A stretch of 64,000 nt of DNA, taken from the NCBI GenBank assembly GCA_963576735.1, contig OY755175.1, positions 6,712,401 through 6,776,400 of the forward strand, given 5' to 3'. The notes beneath the pieces were generated by a model. The model did not search any database. It was not told where the DNA came from and was given only the letters and a program-made list of their open reading frames with translations. Numbering within the stretch: position 1 is the stretch's first letter; each line of letters opens with the position of its first letter. Positions 27,501 through 39,500 of the stretch are shown here, one piece after another. This DNA is from Bedellia somnulentella. Lineage: Eukaryota > Arthropoda > Insecta > Lepidoptera > Bedelliidae. Position numbers and translations under genes: made by a program.

Positions 27501-30500
27501 TGGTTTTTGGGAGATGCGGTTGGAGAGCCATGACCAAAAACATATATTTTACAATATTTTCCTTACTTAACTTTCAAAAGTGGCTGGAGAATTTTCTGAC
27601 TCTGAAGCTCTGGCTATCCCTTTTAGGGATTTATAGCCGTGAGTATGTATATGGATATATTAGTCATTATTCTATGAAATCTAGTTTTTCGTATGCAAGT
27701 TGTCGTGAAATCGATAAAACACTTTTCTATTTAGACAATACCAAATGTCTAATCCTTCCAATCTATCTCTATTTGCTATATACCACAACCATAAATTATC
27801 GACATTTATATAGTTTTTGTAACGTCACTTTTGACTAGAAGTTAAAAAAATATAACAATGTAAATTCAAGAGATGCCGAAGAAGCGGTGAGGTAAGAAAC
27901 TTTATTATAATATTGAAATAGGGTGAAACAAATTTAATCAAACTTAAATAAATCTAACAGAATACACTGAAATTCAGCAACTCTCATTCACATCTTTATA
28001 TATTTTTCCAGAAGTTATTATTTGCATAACCGTATTTTTAAAGCGAAACAAACGTTTGATCACAGATTCTGGTGGCAACCGCTTATCACCGATGAAATCA
28101 CCATAAAGCCATTCAGTGGAAACATTGCAGCCCATACCACTGTCACTTTCACCATTTCTCTGACTCCGAAGTCTCATAATCCATTCATCAAAATATGGGT
28201 AAGTCCCGCGATAATATTCTAGGAAAGAAACTTGAATCAAATTTATGTTTAGTTTTAACGTTTTCAGACTCTGCTAAGCTATTTAGGCAGCGTACTTTTT
28301 CGCTCGCTGTATTTAATTTTAAGAAAAGATCGCCAGTAATTGTATTTCGGCCATAATTGTAATGCATTTTTCATTGATATGATGGGTATTACATGCATAA
28401 TGTATTAATAAAAGTAGCCTTATGCCCCTTTTCTGTATTTCAAGTACCTATAAGTAAGTATATATAAGTATAAGTATGCAAATTTTCATATTCTTCCGTA
28501 TCCGCAACGTTCGAAGATTTTTTGCTTCAGGTATTATGCCGTGAAGGGCGTTGAAAGTACTTAAAATAAAGCAAAAAATTGATTTAGATGAGAATATGTA
28601 TTCGATTTTTACAGTTTTATTTTACAGGCAAATTGCAACATAGAGAACTACAAATCATTAGACCTGGCAATGTATGCAGCTTGTGTCGATATGGGCAATG
28701 TTCAAAATCAAGTTGTGAAATTCGAAACGCCAGTTCGTGAAGCAATAACACAATATTTAACTATATCGAATGCGTAAGTTTATTTGAAATTATTTCTCTA
28801 AGATCAATATTTCGAGAATCATAGAAACAATACGACATATCCCAAACAGGTGGAAGCCCAAAGGAAATGCATCTGAAACTGAAAATATATTTTGAGGTTG
28901 AGGATACGATGCTTTGGAATAGTGAAAAACATAGCTGTTTTAAATCTTGGTAACCATAATAAACTCGATTTTAATTCAGGTTTTATATCTGTGCGAATTC
29001 TTCCCTTGGTCCCCTAGGATCCACTGCTTCGATCCACCAGCGGATTGAATAGCACTCCGAAGTGCACTGTGATCCACCATTGCACTCAGTGGATCCAGTA
29101 ATACTTGGATGGATGTCTTTTACGATCCACTGTCTGCTCCACTAGTGGGCGAGCTGGACTCAGAGAGTTTGGTAAAATCCACCACTCTTCCCAGAGGAGC
29201 ATATGATACTTCAGTGTCTTCTTCGATCCTCTTATACAAAGTGCTCTATTTTTTGTGGTACTTTACATTTACGAGTGTACCTGCTCTACAGGCTACTGGC
29301 TACAACTCTACAAGTACTTGGCTAAAGAATTTGTTATCGTTCTGATAGATTAATCCATGTCAATCAAAAGTGAAATAAATATTTCATTTACTTCCTGAAA
29401 ATATATTCTGCTATATCTATACTTATAATAAATCTGTAGAGAGGTGAATTCTGTACATTAAATATATTTTCAAAATAACTATCAGGGGGTGATCAGTGAT
29501 CGATACTGATACCAAAAATGAAATCAGTAAAATTTTTGTCTGTCTGTCTGTCTCTCTGTCGGTCGGTTTGTATGTATGTTCCTTATGGAAACAAAAACTA
29601 CACGACGGATTTTAACGAAACTTGGTAGAATTATTTTTCATCCTCCTGGGTACTTTTGAGGTCAGTAGATTAGTGAAGGGAAATTTTGGGAAATTTCGGG
29701 AAAACGGGGAAAGTTACTCCATTTTTTAAGCTTCCGTCGTGTGTGCAGCCTTAATGGTTGTAGTTACATAGAAATCATGCATGACGGAAATATTCTATAT
29801 AAAAGTGTCTAAAAAATATATTGAACAGCATATGTCTATCTTTTATGGTTGACTCACAATAACACGTGTAACTCCTGATAGCTTAGCAGTTCGGAGCCTT
29901 CTGATTATATTTGTTTACTCTTACGTTTATAGTTCTCTCATTCATCTCTCATTTAAAAAAGTTTACATTATTACCTATTCAATAAAAAAAGAATCATAGA
30001 AATCGGTATAGAAACACCAAACTTATACATGAAATAAGCCATCGCGTCCTGTCGTCTCGCACGTGTGTACTGAATCATGCTATAAGGATTATTTTTTTAG
30101 TCATGGTTGCTCGGGCAAAAGATAGCCGTGAGTATAAATGTATGATGTATGCAAAGTTTGTAACTCTGATTGTTTGTTTGCATGGGACTATTTTCGGAGA
30201 TACTGAACCGTTTTTTAAAACGCTTTCACAATCACAAAGCTTCACTATTCAGAAGTGCTATAAGTTGCGCTAAATTTCACAAAGGTTGAGCAGTGATTGA
30301 AGAAACCTCAGATATTTTTAAAACTACGCTACCCGTGCGAAGCTGGGCCGATCCACTAGTTATTAATAAAACGGTATTATTTAAAAAAAATATTACCACA
30401 ATCACCGTGGAGTTTTAGTTTTACATATGACTATCAGAACGATAACAAACTCTTTAGCCAAGTACCTACTTGTAGAGTTGTAGCCAGTAGCCTGTAGAGC

Positions 30501-33500
30501 AGGTACACTCGTAAATGTATAACGTTGGCATATACCACGAAAATATAGAGCACTTTGTATAAGAGGATCGAAGAAGACACTGAAGTAATGCTCCACTGGG
30601 AAGACTGGTGGATTTTACCAAACTCTCTGAGTCCGGCTCGATCCACTAGTGGAGCAGACAGTGGATCGTAAAAGACATCCAAGTATTACAGGAGCCACCG
30701 AGTGCAATAGTGGATCACATTCCACCTCGGAGTGCTATTCCATCCACTGGTGGATCGAGGCAGTGGATCCTAGGGGACAAAGGGGAATTCTTTTGAGGTC
30801 CGAGTCGTAACGACTTAGCTATTAGAGGTGTTAATCTTTATAAAAAGTATTCACTAACAATATTATGGTTTACAGATCGGAGGACGTGTGGCATGTTGGG
30901 TCTGTACTATCGGGTGGCCCATTCGAAACTTTGAAAAGGTTTAGAATTGAGCCACATAGCAATTTTGATATCCCTATTCATTATAAACCTACAACAATGG
31001 GTCAGCATGAGGTAACTATTCTACACTTAATTATTCATTTATGTAATTGACAATCAAATAAAGAATCAAATAAATATCATATAGTTGCAGTTTTAAATGG
31101 AACTAAGCTAGATCTCCTTGCATCAAATCATATGCTAAGATATTTATTAGAAACAAGCCTTAATATTAATAACACCACTGTGGATAAGTAACATGTGGAT
31201 ATACTGTCGATATATGTATGAGTTCCGAAATTAGTATTTTTAGCTATACTACTTAAATCATGCTTTTAATTTTTACAGGCACAAGTGTTATATTGCCCAC
31301 TAGGAGACGCTGCATTGTACCTAAGCCTGCAAGGCATTGCTTACCCTCCCAATCCTAATGAAACGATCGATTTCGTTGTTGCTACTAAGGAGTTTCATAC
31401 TGAGGAGCTCAAAGTCTATAATCTTACTACGGTGAGTAATATCAAAAACACACTTAAAACACAAGAATTATCATCTTTCCGACGAAGTCCGTGGCCGAGT
31501 GTTTAGGTGACTAGCTTCTGGGTCCAGAGGTCGCGGGTTCGATCCCCGCTGAAGGCAACATTAGTGTGATGAGCACAAATGGTGTTTCTTAGTCTTGGAT
31601 GTTATTTATATGTGTATTATAAATAATATATTAAATTCATCGTTAAGTTAGTATCCCATACCACAAGTCATTAAGTGGTACTTACTTTGGGGCTAACTTG
31701 ATCCTGTGTCATATGTCCGTATTTGTTTCATCATTGTAAAAATCTCTCATAAAATTGCTGGCAAAAATGGTATTGACCAATAATTATTAGTAATTAATAT
31801 TCTGTGATTTTATATTTTAAGTTATTATAGTAATGCGCGTCGCACTCTGCAATGGGAGTATGTGAACTGAGTAGGATAAATATGTTAAAGAGACAGTTGG
31901 ACAAGGGCGGATCCAACCATATGGGCATCATAACCCTAATCGACCTAAGACCTCAGACTTTTATGGTCTATTGAGTCTAAAACTGATATGATGATATTAA
32001 TCACTATGGCCAAGTGATTTTTGGGTGCATATGCGTATAACCTTTTTCGAGGTCTGGATCCGTTCCTGCAGTCGAAGGAAAGATTCATTTAGGAAATTAA
32101 ACTATTGTGATAAGTTTTTACCGCACGGCAGCGCATCATTGCTTGTTGTCCCTGTCTCATTTTGACATAAACATAACCAGATTACAACAATATCCTAGCC
32201 ATTAAGACATTATAATAGTCACAACGGTTTATTTTCAGTTGCCTGAGACATTTGCAGTTTTTACCGAAGTATTGAAAGTTGTTCCCGAGAATTTTGATGG
32301 GTTCTATGAAATCAATCACCCGAAGACATTGAAGGTGTGGGGTGACGCGACCGCCACCTGTCGCTGGACTTTCGTTTGTTACGGAGAATGTGAGATGCAG
32401 TTGAGGGTATGATTTGTTATATAATAAAATAATATGCCATATGTTGATACATATGATTTTGTATTTAACTAAATTGTCTATTCCTAACCGATAACCCAGC
32501 ATGATCACGTGAAACAACGTGATTTGTTTCTTTTTCATAACTGGGCAGAAAACCATTAATTCTTAAACAGTAATTAAGCAAAGTTAACGAATAACTCTTT
32601 TTTTCCTAATTCCCGTTACTTCGAGCATATGTCAAACTAACAGCGGTAATGGGTTATTGACGTGTATTTGTCTTGCAATCATGACTAAGTTCAGTATATC
32701 AGCCTTACGAGCATTATATAAATGTTTCCCCTCATATTGAACAACCTTGGCAAATTTAGCACCCATGGCTATTATACCAAAAAGGGTACCTTTGGCAGCA
32801 TGAAAGAAAAATAACTCCAGGTGATGAGTTGCCACTTGCCAGCGGTTCCGACAACCAATTTATTTTATTTTTACCAACCAAATTAGCCATAGTAGCTCAA
32901 TAAACTTTACAACAGTACGGTAGCAGCTGAGGGAGTAGAATGATAAGCTAACTTACACTTACTTAGCTTATCCAATACTGGTTCGCTCGCAACCGTAGTT
33001 TTTATATCATTTCGTGTAATAATCACGTGCTACGGTAAAAGGATGCGACCAATTTATCCAAAACTATTTCAAGCTCATATATTTATGACTTCTATCATTA
33101 GACTACTATAGTGAACGTTTTTTGACAGGTCCTGTTCATACATAGTGAGACACGAGAGTTCCAGTTCTACTACATAACTGTTAAGGTGGAACCCAGCAAC
33201 ATACAAGGCGTGATAGTATTCGAATCCCGCGCAAGGGAAACCTGTCAGAGAGAACTAATTATAGAAAATCCGCTGGCCATTGATGCGGAATTTACTATTT
33301 TGTGCGAGAACTTGGACAAAGTTGCACCAATAAAAGTCAATAAGAAATCTAAGGTTGGTAATACAATTTTACAAATATTAATAAGTTACTCCGCTTAATT
33401 CCGCTGTATAATTTGTATGGGTGCGCTTTCTCTTACATAACTTTTTAACTCCTATCATCGGAGGTCCGAAAATATTTCACATACCATTTAAATTCATAAT

Positions 33501-36500
33501 GATCAGTCTTCATACAAAATTCAAGTCATAAATATTAAAAATATAATCATTGAAATTCATAATCTCACTAATTATACATTTTGTATTTAATAATATTATA
33601 TAATAATTGCAATAAATAACTATATTATTCATAAATGTTTTTTAGTCTAATATTGAAAAAAATAATTATTATTATATGTGTTTTTATCTATATTTGCATG
33701 TTTTTTTGTATGCTTGAAGCTTGGTTGCATGTAAAGGGGGTGCGCCCCCTGCTTGGGTGGGTCGCAGACAAAGAAAAGTTAGGTCACATTAAGTTAGGTT
33801 AGGTTAGACTATGTATAAAACGAGCGAGCGAAGCGCAGCGGAGCGATCCTCTTAATGCATGATTCATGTCATGCCTAATTGCATGCATGCTTGCTTGTTT
33901 ATCGTAGTGACAATATTATTAATAAAAATAATATGACCATTGAATGTTATGAGGAAAAAAGATATGGAAAAAAAATATAGTTTTAAAAATATTATTGGTT
34001 GTAACAGTATTAATTAAAAAATTATGATCACTAACTGTTATGATATGACTCTCTTATTATATAACTCTCTCTCTTATTATATAATAAGTGTTATTATACA
34101 ACAGACTCTCTTATTATATAACTGTTATGACTCTCTTATATATAACACTTACAACTCCGTTATTAGTGTTAAAAATGTATAAATAAAGAAAGTATGAAAA
34201 ATAAAATTATGAAGAGTGATTATTATGAACACAAATCGTTAGTAAGACGACAAATATGATTTAGAATTTTATGTGAGCCAATATGGACCCAATTTGTATT
34301 GCTATGGATTTCCGCAAAGTAACGCCTGATTCAATCCAATACAATTTTATTCTGGGAAAGTTATTTTGCCGTCATTTGGCAATCCTTCGGGAGAGTAGTA
34401 AAAGGCTTGATCTATGCTCAGTTAAAAGTCTGATTTATTTAATAAAATTCCTAGCTTATATACTAACCCTAAACGTGATCTTTATTAAATGATTTTATCT
34501 TGATTTATATTAAATTTTTATCTAATGAATGTGTCGTAAAAATAGATACGGCACATAACTCCCCCCTTCAAAAATAATAATAATAATACTGGGTTTAATA
34601 AGTTATACTGGGTTTGCTGTTGTTAACCCTCTTCTAGTAAACGCCGAGTCTATTCGGTAGTTAAATAGTTTGTTGAAAATGACAAACAGTACAATAGCCA
34701 CACTGACTACTACCAGACCCAAAACGGCCAACGTCATTTCTTGGTGTGCGCTGATTTGCTCGAGTATTTCTTGCTTCAATCTTGTTGCGCCTGCCTCCGT
34801 CAGCGCCCCGTCCGATGGCGATATGTTCTGGGTCATCGTAACTTGTTCTTTGCTGTAAATTCTTTATTGAATATTTGATATTTACAATAATCAGAACATA
34901 ATATTAAACAGTTAATAAAATATAAAACTAAACTTAAACGTGACTAATTAAATATTTACAGCAGAAAATTATAATATATTATAATTATTATTATTTATAT
35001 TATATTATTTATATTTTGCTGTTGTAACCTCCCATAGTGGTATCTTGGCGATGACGGAATGAATGACTTAGTGTTTACTCTATTCGCTATTTATATCATG
35101 AAGCTAGGCTAGTGTCACTAGAGTTGAAATCTCACTGTTTGTTTATACTTTCGTCCGTATTTGAAAACGACCGAACGTGCTTCTTTTGCCTTTGGGGAAC
35201 TCTGGGTATCGGCGATTTACGTGACAACGTGATTGTGTCTGTATCTTCCACTGGTAAGAATGCCGGCTTTACTCGATCTATTGATAAGGTGGTTATGTTT
35301 TTATTTCTTTTGATAGTGATTTTTTTTGAAGACCTGCGTATAACCTCATAAGGGCCTTCGTATGGTGGCACTAACCCTTTTGAGATGCCTTCGCGTCTAA
35401 CAAATACATGTGTGCATGTGTTCAACTCTGGATGAACGAAATACTTTGCTTGATGATTTTCTCGTTTCGGGACAGAGCAGTTTCTTAAAATCCGCTGCCT
35501 AAGGTCTTGCACGAAGTCGTGATATGTTGATTGCACACTAACTTGGTTGAAAAAGTCCTCTGGTAAACATATAGGTCCTCCGTAAATCATCTCAGCCGCA
35601 CTTACTTCCGTATCACTCCGCAGGCAACTTCTAAGGCCGAGGAGGACGATAGGTAACTCTAACCCAATTTTCCCGGCTATTCCTCGCCATAAGGGATGCT
35701 TTCAGCGAACGATGCCATCTCTCGATCATCCCGTTCGATTGAGGATGATAAGCCGTCGTACGCAGCTTCTCTATACCCATCAACTTTGCTAAAGATTTAA
35801 AGGTATCAGACTCAAATTATTTTCCTTGATCTGACGTCATCCGGAAATGCTTCAGGCCAAGACGTACATCTGTCAATCAATGTCAGTAGGAATCTGTAAC
35901 CTTGACAAGAAGGGAGTGGACCGACAATATTTATGTGTACGTGTTCAAAACGCTGGTCGGGCATGAAAGTGCCGATAAGCGAAATGGTATGTCTAGTAAC
36001 CTTCGATTGCTGGTAAGATAGACATGTTTTGCACCAATCGTTTATATCTCTGTTCATGTGTTTCCAAACAAATCTTTGTGCTATCATTTTCCGTGTCGTT
36101 CGTTTTCCTGGATGACTTAATCCGTGCATCGAGTCAAAAATTTTCTTACGGAATGTACTTGGCACATAAGGTCTTGTTTGGGCAGTTCAAATATCGCAAA
36201 ATAATTGTGTGCTACTGCCCGGCACTTTAAACTTGGAAAAAATTAATTCGAATCATCGTGAAGGCTTCTGAAGTCTGCATCTTGCAATTGTAATTTCGCC
36301 ATTTCTTCATAATCGATTTCCATGGGAGTGATTATTTCCTCGATCATCCGTGACAAGGCGTCGGCCACCATGTTCTCAGGTCCGCTGATGTATCTTATGT
36401 CGGTGCTATACTGTGAAACATAATCTAGTTGACGAATTCTCCGTGGTGAATCTTCGGCGCTGGATTTTTTTGAAAACGCGATAGAAATCGGTTTGTGGTC

Positions 36501-39500
36501 GGTGCAAATTGTAAACTCTCGGCCTTCAATGAGTCGTCGAAAATGTTTCACCGCTAAATAAATTCCCAACAGTTCTCGATAGTAAGTAGAGTATTTTTTT
36601 GTGTGTGGGATAAATTTTTTGAATAAAAACCTAATGGTTTCCATTTTCCTCCTTCTTTCTGTTGTAAGACCGCCCCAACACACTCATTGCTAGCGTCTGT
36701 CATTAATGAAATTGTGGCTTTGCTTGCCGGGTGAACTAAACTGCACAAGTCTTTCATCAGCTCTTTACACTTCTCAAAAGCCTCTTCTCCTTGTTTTGTC
36801 CATTCGATTAGGCTTTTGTCATTTTTCTTGCTATTACGTAAATACTTGTTAAGCTCCGCCTGATACAGAGCTGCTTTAGAAATGCTCGTTCTATAAAAAT
36901 TAACCATTCCTAGAAATCTTCGTAACTGGTGTACTCTTTCTGGCTTGGGATTTGTAATTGCCTGTATCTTCTTGTAGGGGCAATACCCTGGCTTGTGACA
37001 TGATATCCCAAGAAATCTATCTCTTTCTTCATGAACTCGCTTTTCTCGAGATTCACGGTCAACTCATGCTCGTCTAGTTTCTTAAAAAATATTTCCAGAT
37101 GTCTATAATGTTATTCCTCGCTTTCAGAGGCACATGAAATATCGTCGACGAAACAAAAGGTGATGCGGCTCTTGGCTGTGAACTTGCAAATCGTTTATTC
37201 TGTCTAAATTGCTAATGCCTGTTGTGAGAGTAGTTTTGCTGATGCCTGTTGTGAGAGCGGTTTTGCTGATTTTGCAACGCTGCCAATTCCAAGCGCATTT
37301 GAGCGAGTTCGTCAGATATTTGAGTCATCGGTTCGTCAACCTTGCTTATCGCTGCGATTTGCTCAAACCTTGAGACTTCGTGAATATTATCGGCCATCTT
37401 AGCTAATTCGTCTATTCCTTTTTGTTTGTTAACCACTAAAATAGATTTTAATGATACGGGCAACCGCTTTAACCAAAGTATTCTTGTTGTCTCTCCATTT
37501 ATTTGTTCTGCGCCGAGTTCTCTATTTTTTCTTAGTAACTGTGACGGTTTCTGATCACCAAGGTGGATATCCGTAAATATTTTTTGAAATCTAGACTCCG
37601 GAGATTCTTCGAACGTTTCAATCAGTCGATATTTTAATTTTTGGTATTTACTGCTGTCTGATGATGTTATGATGTCACTGGCTTGCTGGATCTCTTCTTT
37701 GGCTGATTTCGTCAGGACTAGGTGAAATTTGGACTCATCACCTAATTTTTGCGGAGTACTAATGGCTTCAAAGTGTGCGAACCATAAACGAGGTTGATCC
37801 TTCTAGAATTCTGCGATTTTAGACGATGTGTTGATGGCTTGAACTTCCATGGTAGTTGTGCTTGGATTTGTTTTCGTGTTCAGTTCCGGTGTCACCAATT
37901 TGCCGTCATTTGGCAATCCTTCGGGAGAGTAGTAAAAGGCTTGATCTATGCTCAGTTAAAAGTCTGATTTATTTAATAAAATTCCTAGCTTATATACTAA
38001 CCCTAAACGTGATCTTTATTAAATGATTTTATCTTGATTTATATTTAATTTTTATCTAATGAATGTGTCGTAAAAATAGATGCGGCACAGTTATACTTAA
38101 AGTATAGTAAACTGACGCTGCAGCGTCTGGTCTGGCATCGTACGTATAGCAACGCATCTCTCACATGTTTGACAACTATAAACTTTATTTGTAAAATTCA
38201 ACCCAGTTTAGAAGAAAATTGCTAGGTTGTTGAATCATCTGGTTATCCGAAAGTTAATATGATGCAAATCAGATTCACAGTTGTTGAATGCTCAAGATCT
38301 TTGGCATCTTGCTGAGAGCATTATTTACATTTATTACATTTCAAATTTATCAATTTAGGTTTGTGTTTCTTTTATTTTAATTATGGATTATTTATTTTAA
38401 GTTTACGTCTTGTACGTCTCCTATGCACCGAATAAAATATTATTTCTTTCTTTCTATTTCTTAATGACGGTTCGTTGGAAGGAACGTTAAGCCGCCGTTT
38501 CCGGCTACTAGCACGATAGTAGTCGTTAGTCTGCTAACCTACACTACCACCGACCACAGCCGTACCACCCTTATGTACAGAAGGTCTACTGTTCACTCCG
38601 AGAACGATAATTAGCATGCTTATCTCTTCTACCCATATTAAAATTTATTTCTTTCTCCCTCGCACGATCGAATATTCTGATTTAGATATGTATGGAACAA
38701 TATAAATATTGGCGCTTTCTATTCGATGAAACCAACGACAACCACGAAGGTATCGTTGGATTCGTCGAATATCACCATGTTTTCTCTTATATCAGAAATG
38801 ACAAAATACAAATATTCGATCGTGTGAGCGAGAAAGAAATAAATTTTAATATGGGTTAGAAGATATAAGTATGCCTATTATCAGCCCCGGATCTAGGGGG
38901 GGGCAAACCGGGGCACCTGCCCCGGGCGGCAGTTTCAGAGGGCGCCAAAATCAATTTAGTACATTCTGTATAGTTGTAGCCTAATTTAAATCTTTTTTTT
39001 TTTTGTTCATGAAAACCTCATGTGGGGATTATTACTAATAAATAAATTAACGAATTAGTTGAAATTCGGAGGTAGGAAACGCAAACACTACTTAAACGTG
39101 GAAAAGAAATAAAGGATAGAAAAATTTCGCACTGGCAGCCAATTGACTCGGTGGCTCAGTTGGCAGAGCGTCGGGGCGTATACCCGAGGTCGCGGGTTCG
39201 ATTCCCGCCTGTGTCGAAATTTTTCTTTCCTTTATTTATTCTTTATTTATTAGTTGTAGCCTAATTGGCAATACTGATAACGTACGTATCACTGCCGGGG
39301 ATTCCCCCGTTTGTCACATGTAGCACTAGAGGTTACACGAACCGAGCCGAATAACCCTTTACGCCAAGGGACGATCGTTGTTTAGTTTATTTTAGATTGC
39401 GTGTCCGAGTAATTAGTAAAATGAAACAACAAAGAGCCTACTTGAAAATTTCGCCTTCCTCAGTGGTCACACATTTTTAAATATGTCGACTGATGATCTG

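Larger units (their letters stand above)
34365..38089 (-). mobile_element. Ty3/gypsy LTR retrotransposon, defective
   Basis: Two 191-bp LTRs (34365-34555 and 37899-38089) are nearly identical and flanked by the 5-bp TSD GTTAT (34360-34364, 38090-38094). The element runs on the minus strand, LTR start TGTGCCG. The primer-binding site TGGTGACACCGG (37886-37897) resembles a tRNA-Trp 3' end as used by CsRn1/Kabuki-type elements. The polypurine tract GAAGGGGGGAG is at 34559-34569. Order on the minus strand: gag, RT remnant, RNase H, integrase, small ORF. The protease and most of RT are deleted. The near-identical LTRs imply a fairly recent insertion in HYDIN intron 35. Confidence 0.93.

Noticed and set aside
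27500..27838. 112-aa frame after the exon array
   Set aside because: Covers the SINE-like repeat and AT-rich intron; no splice-compatible role in HYDIN.
33795..33815. Insect telomere repeat (TTAGG)n
   Set aside because: Only about two and a half units (TTAGGTTAGGTTAG) in a unique intronic context; not an array.
34603..34836. Envelope gene of an errantivirus-like element
   Set aside because: Far too short, with no signal peptide, cleavage site or cysteine pattern; kept only as an unknown small ORF.
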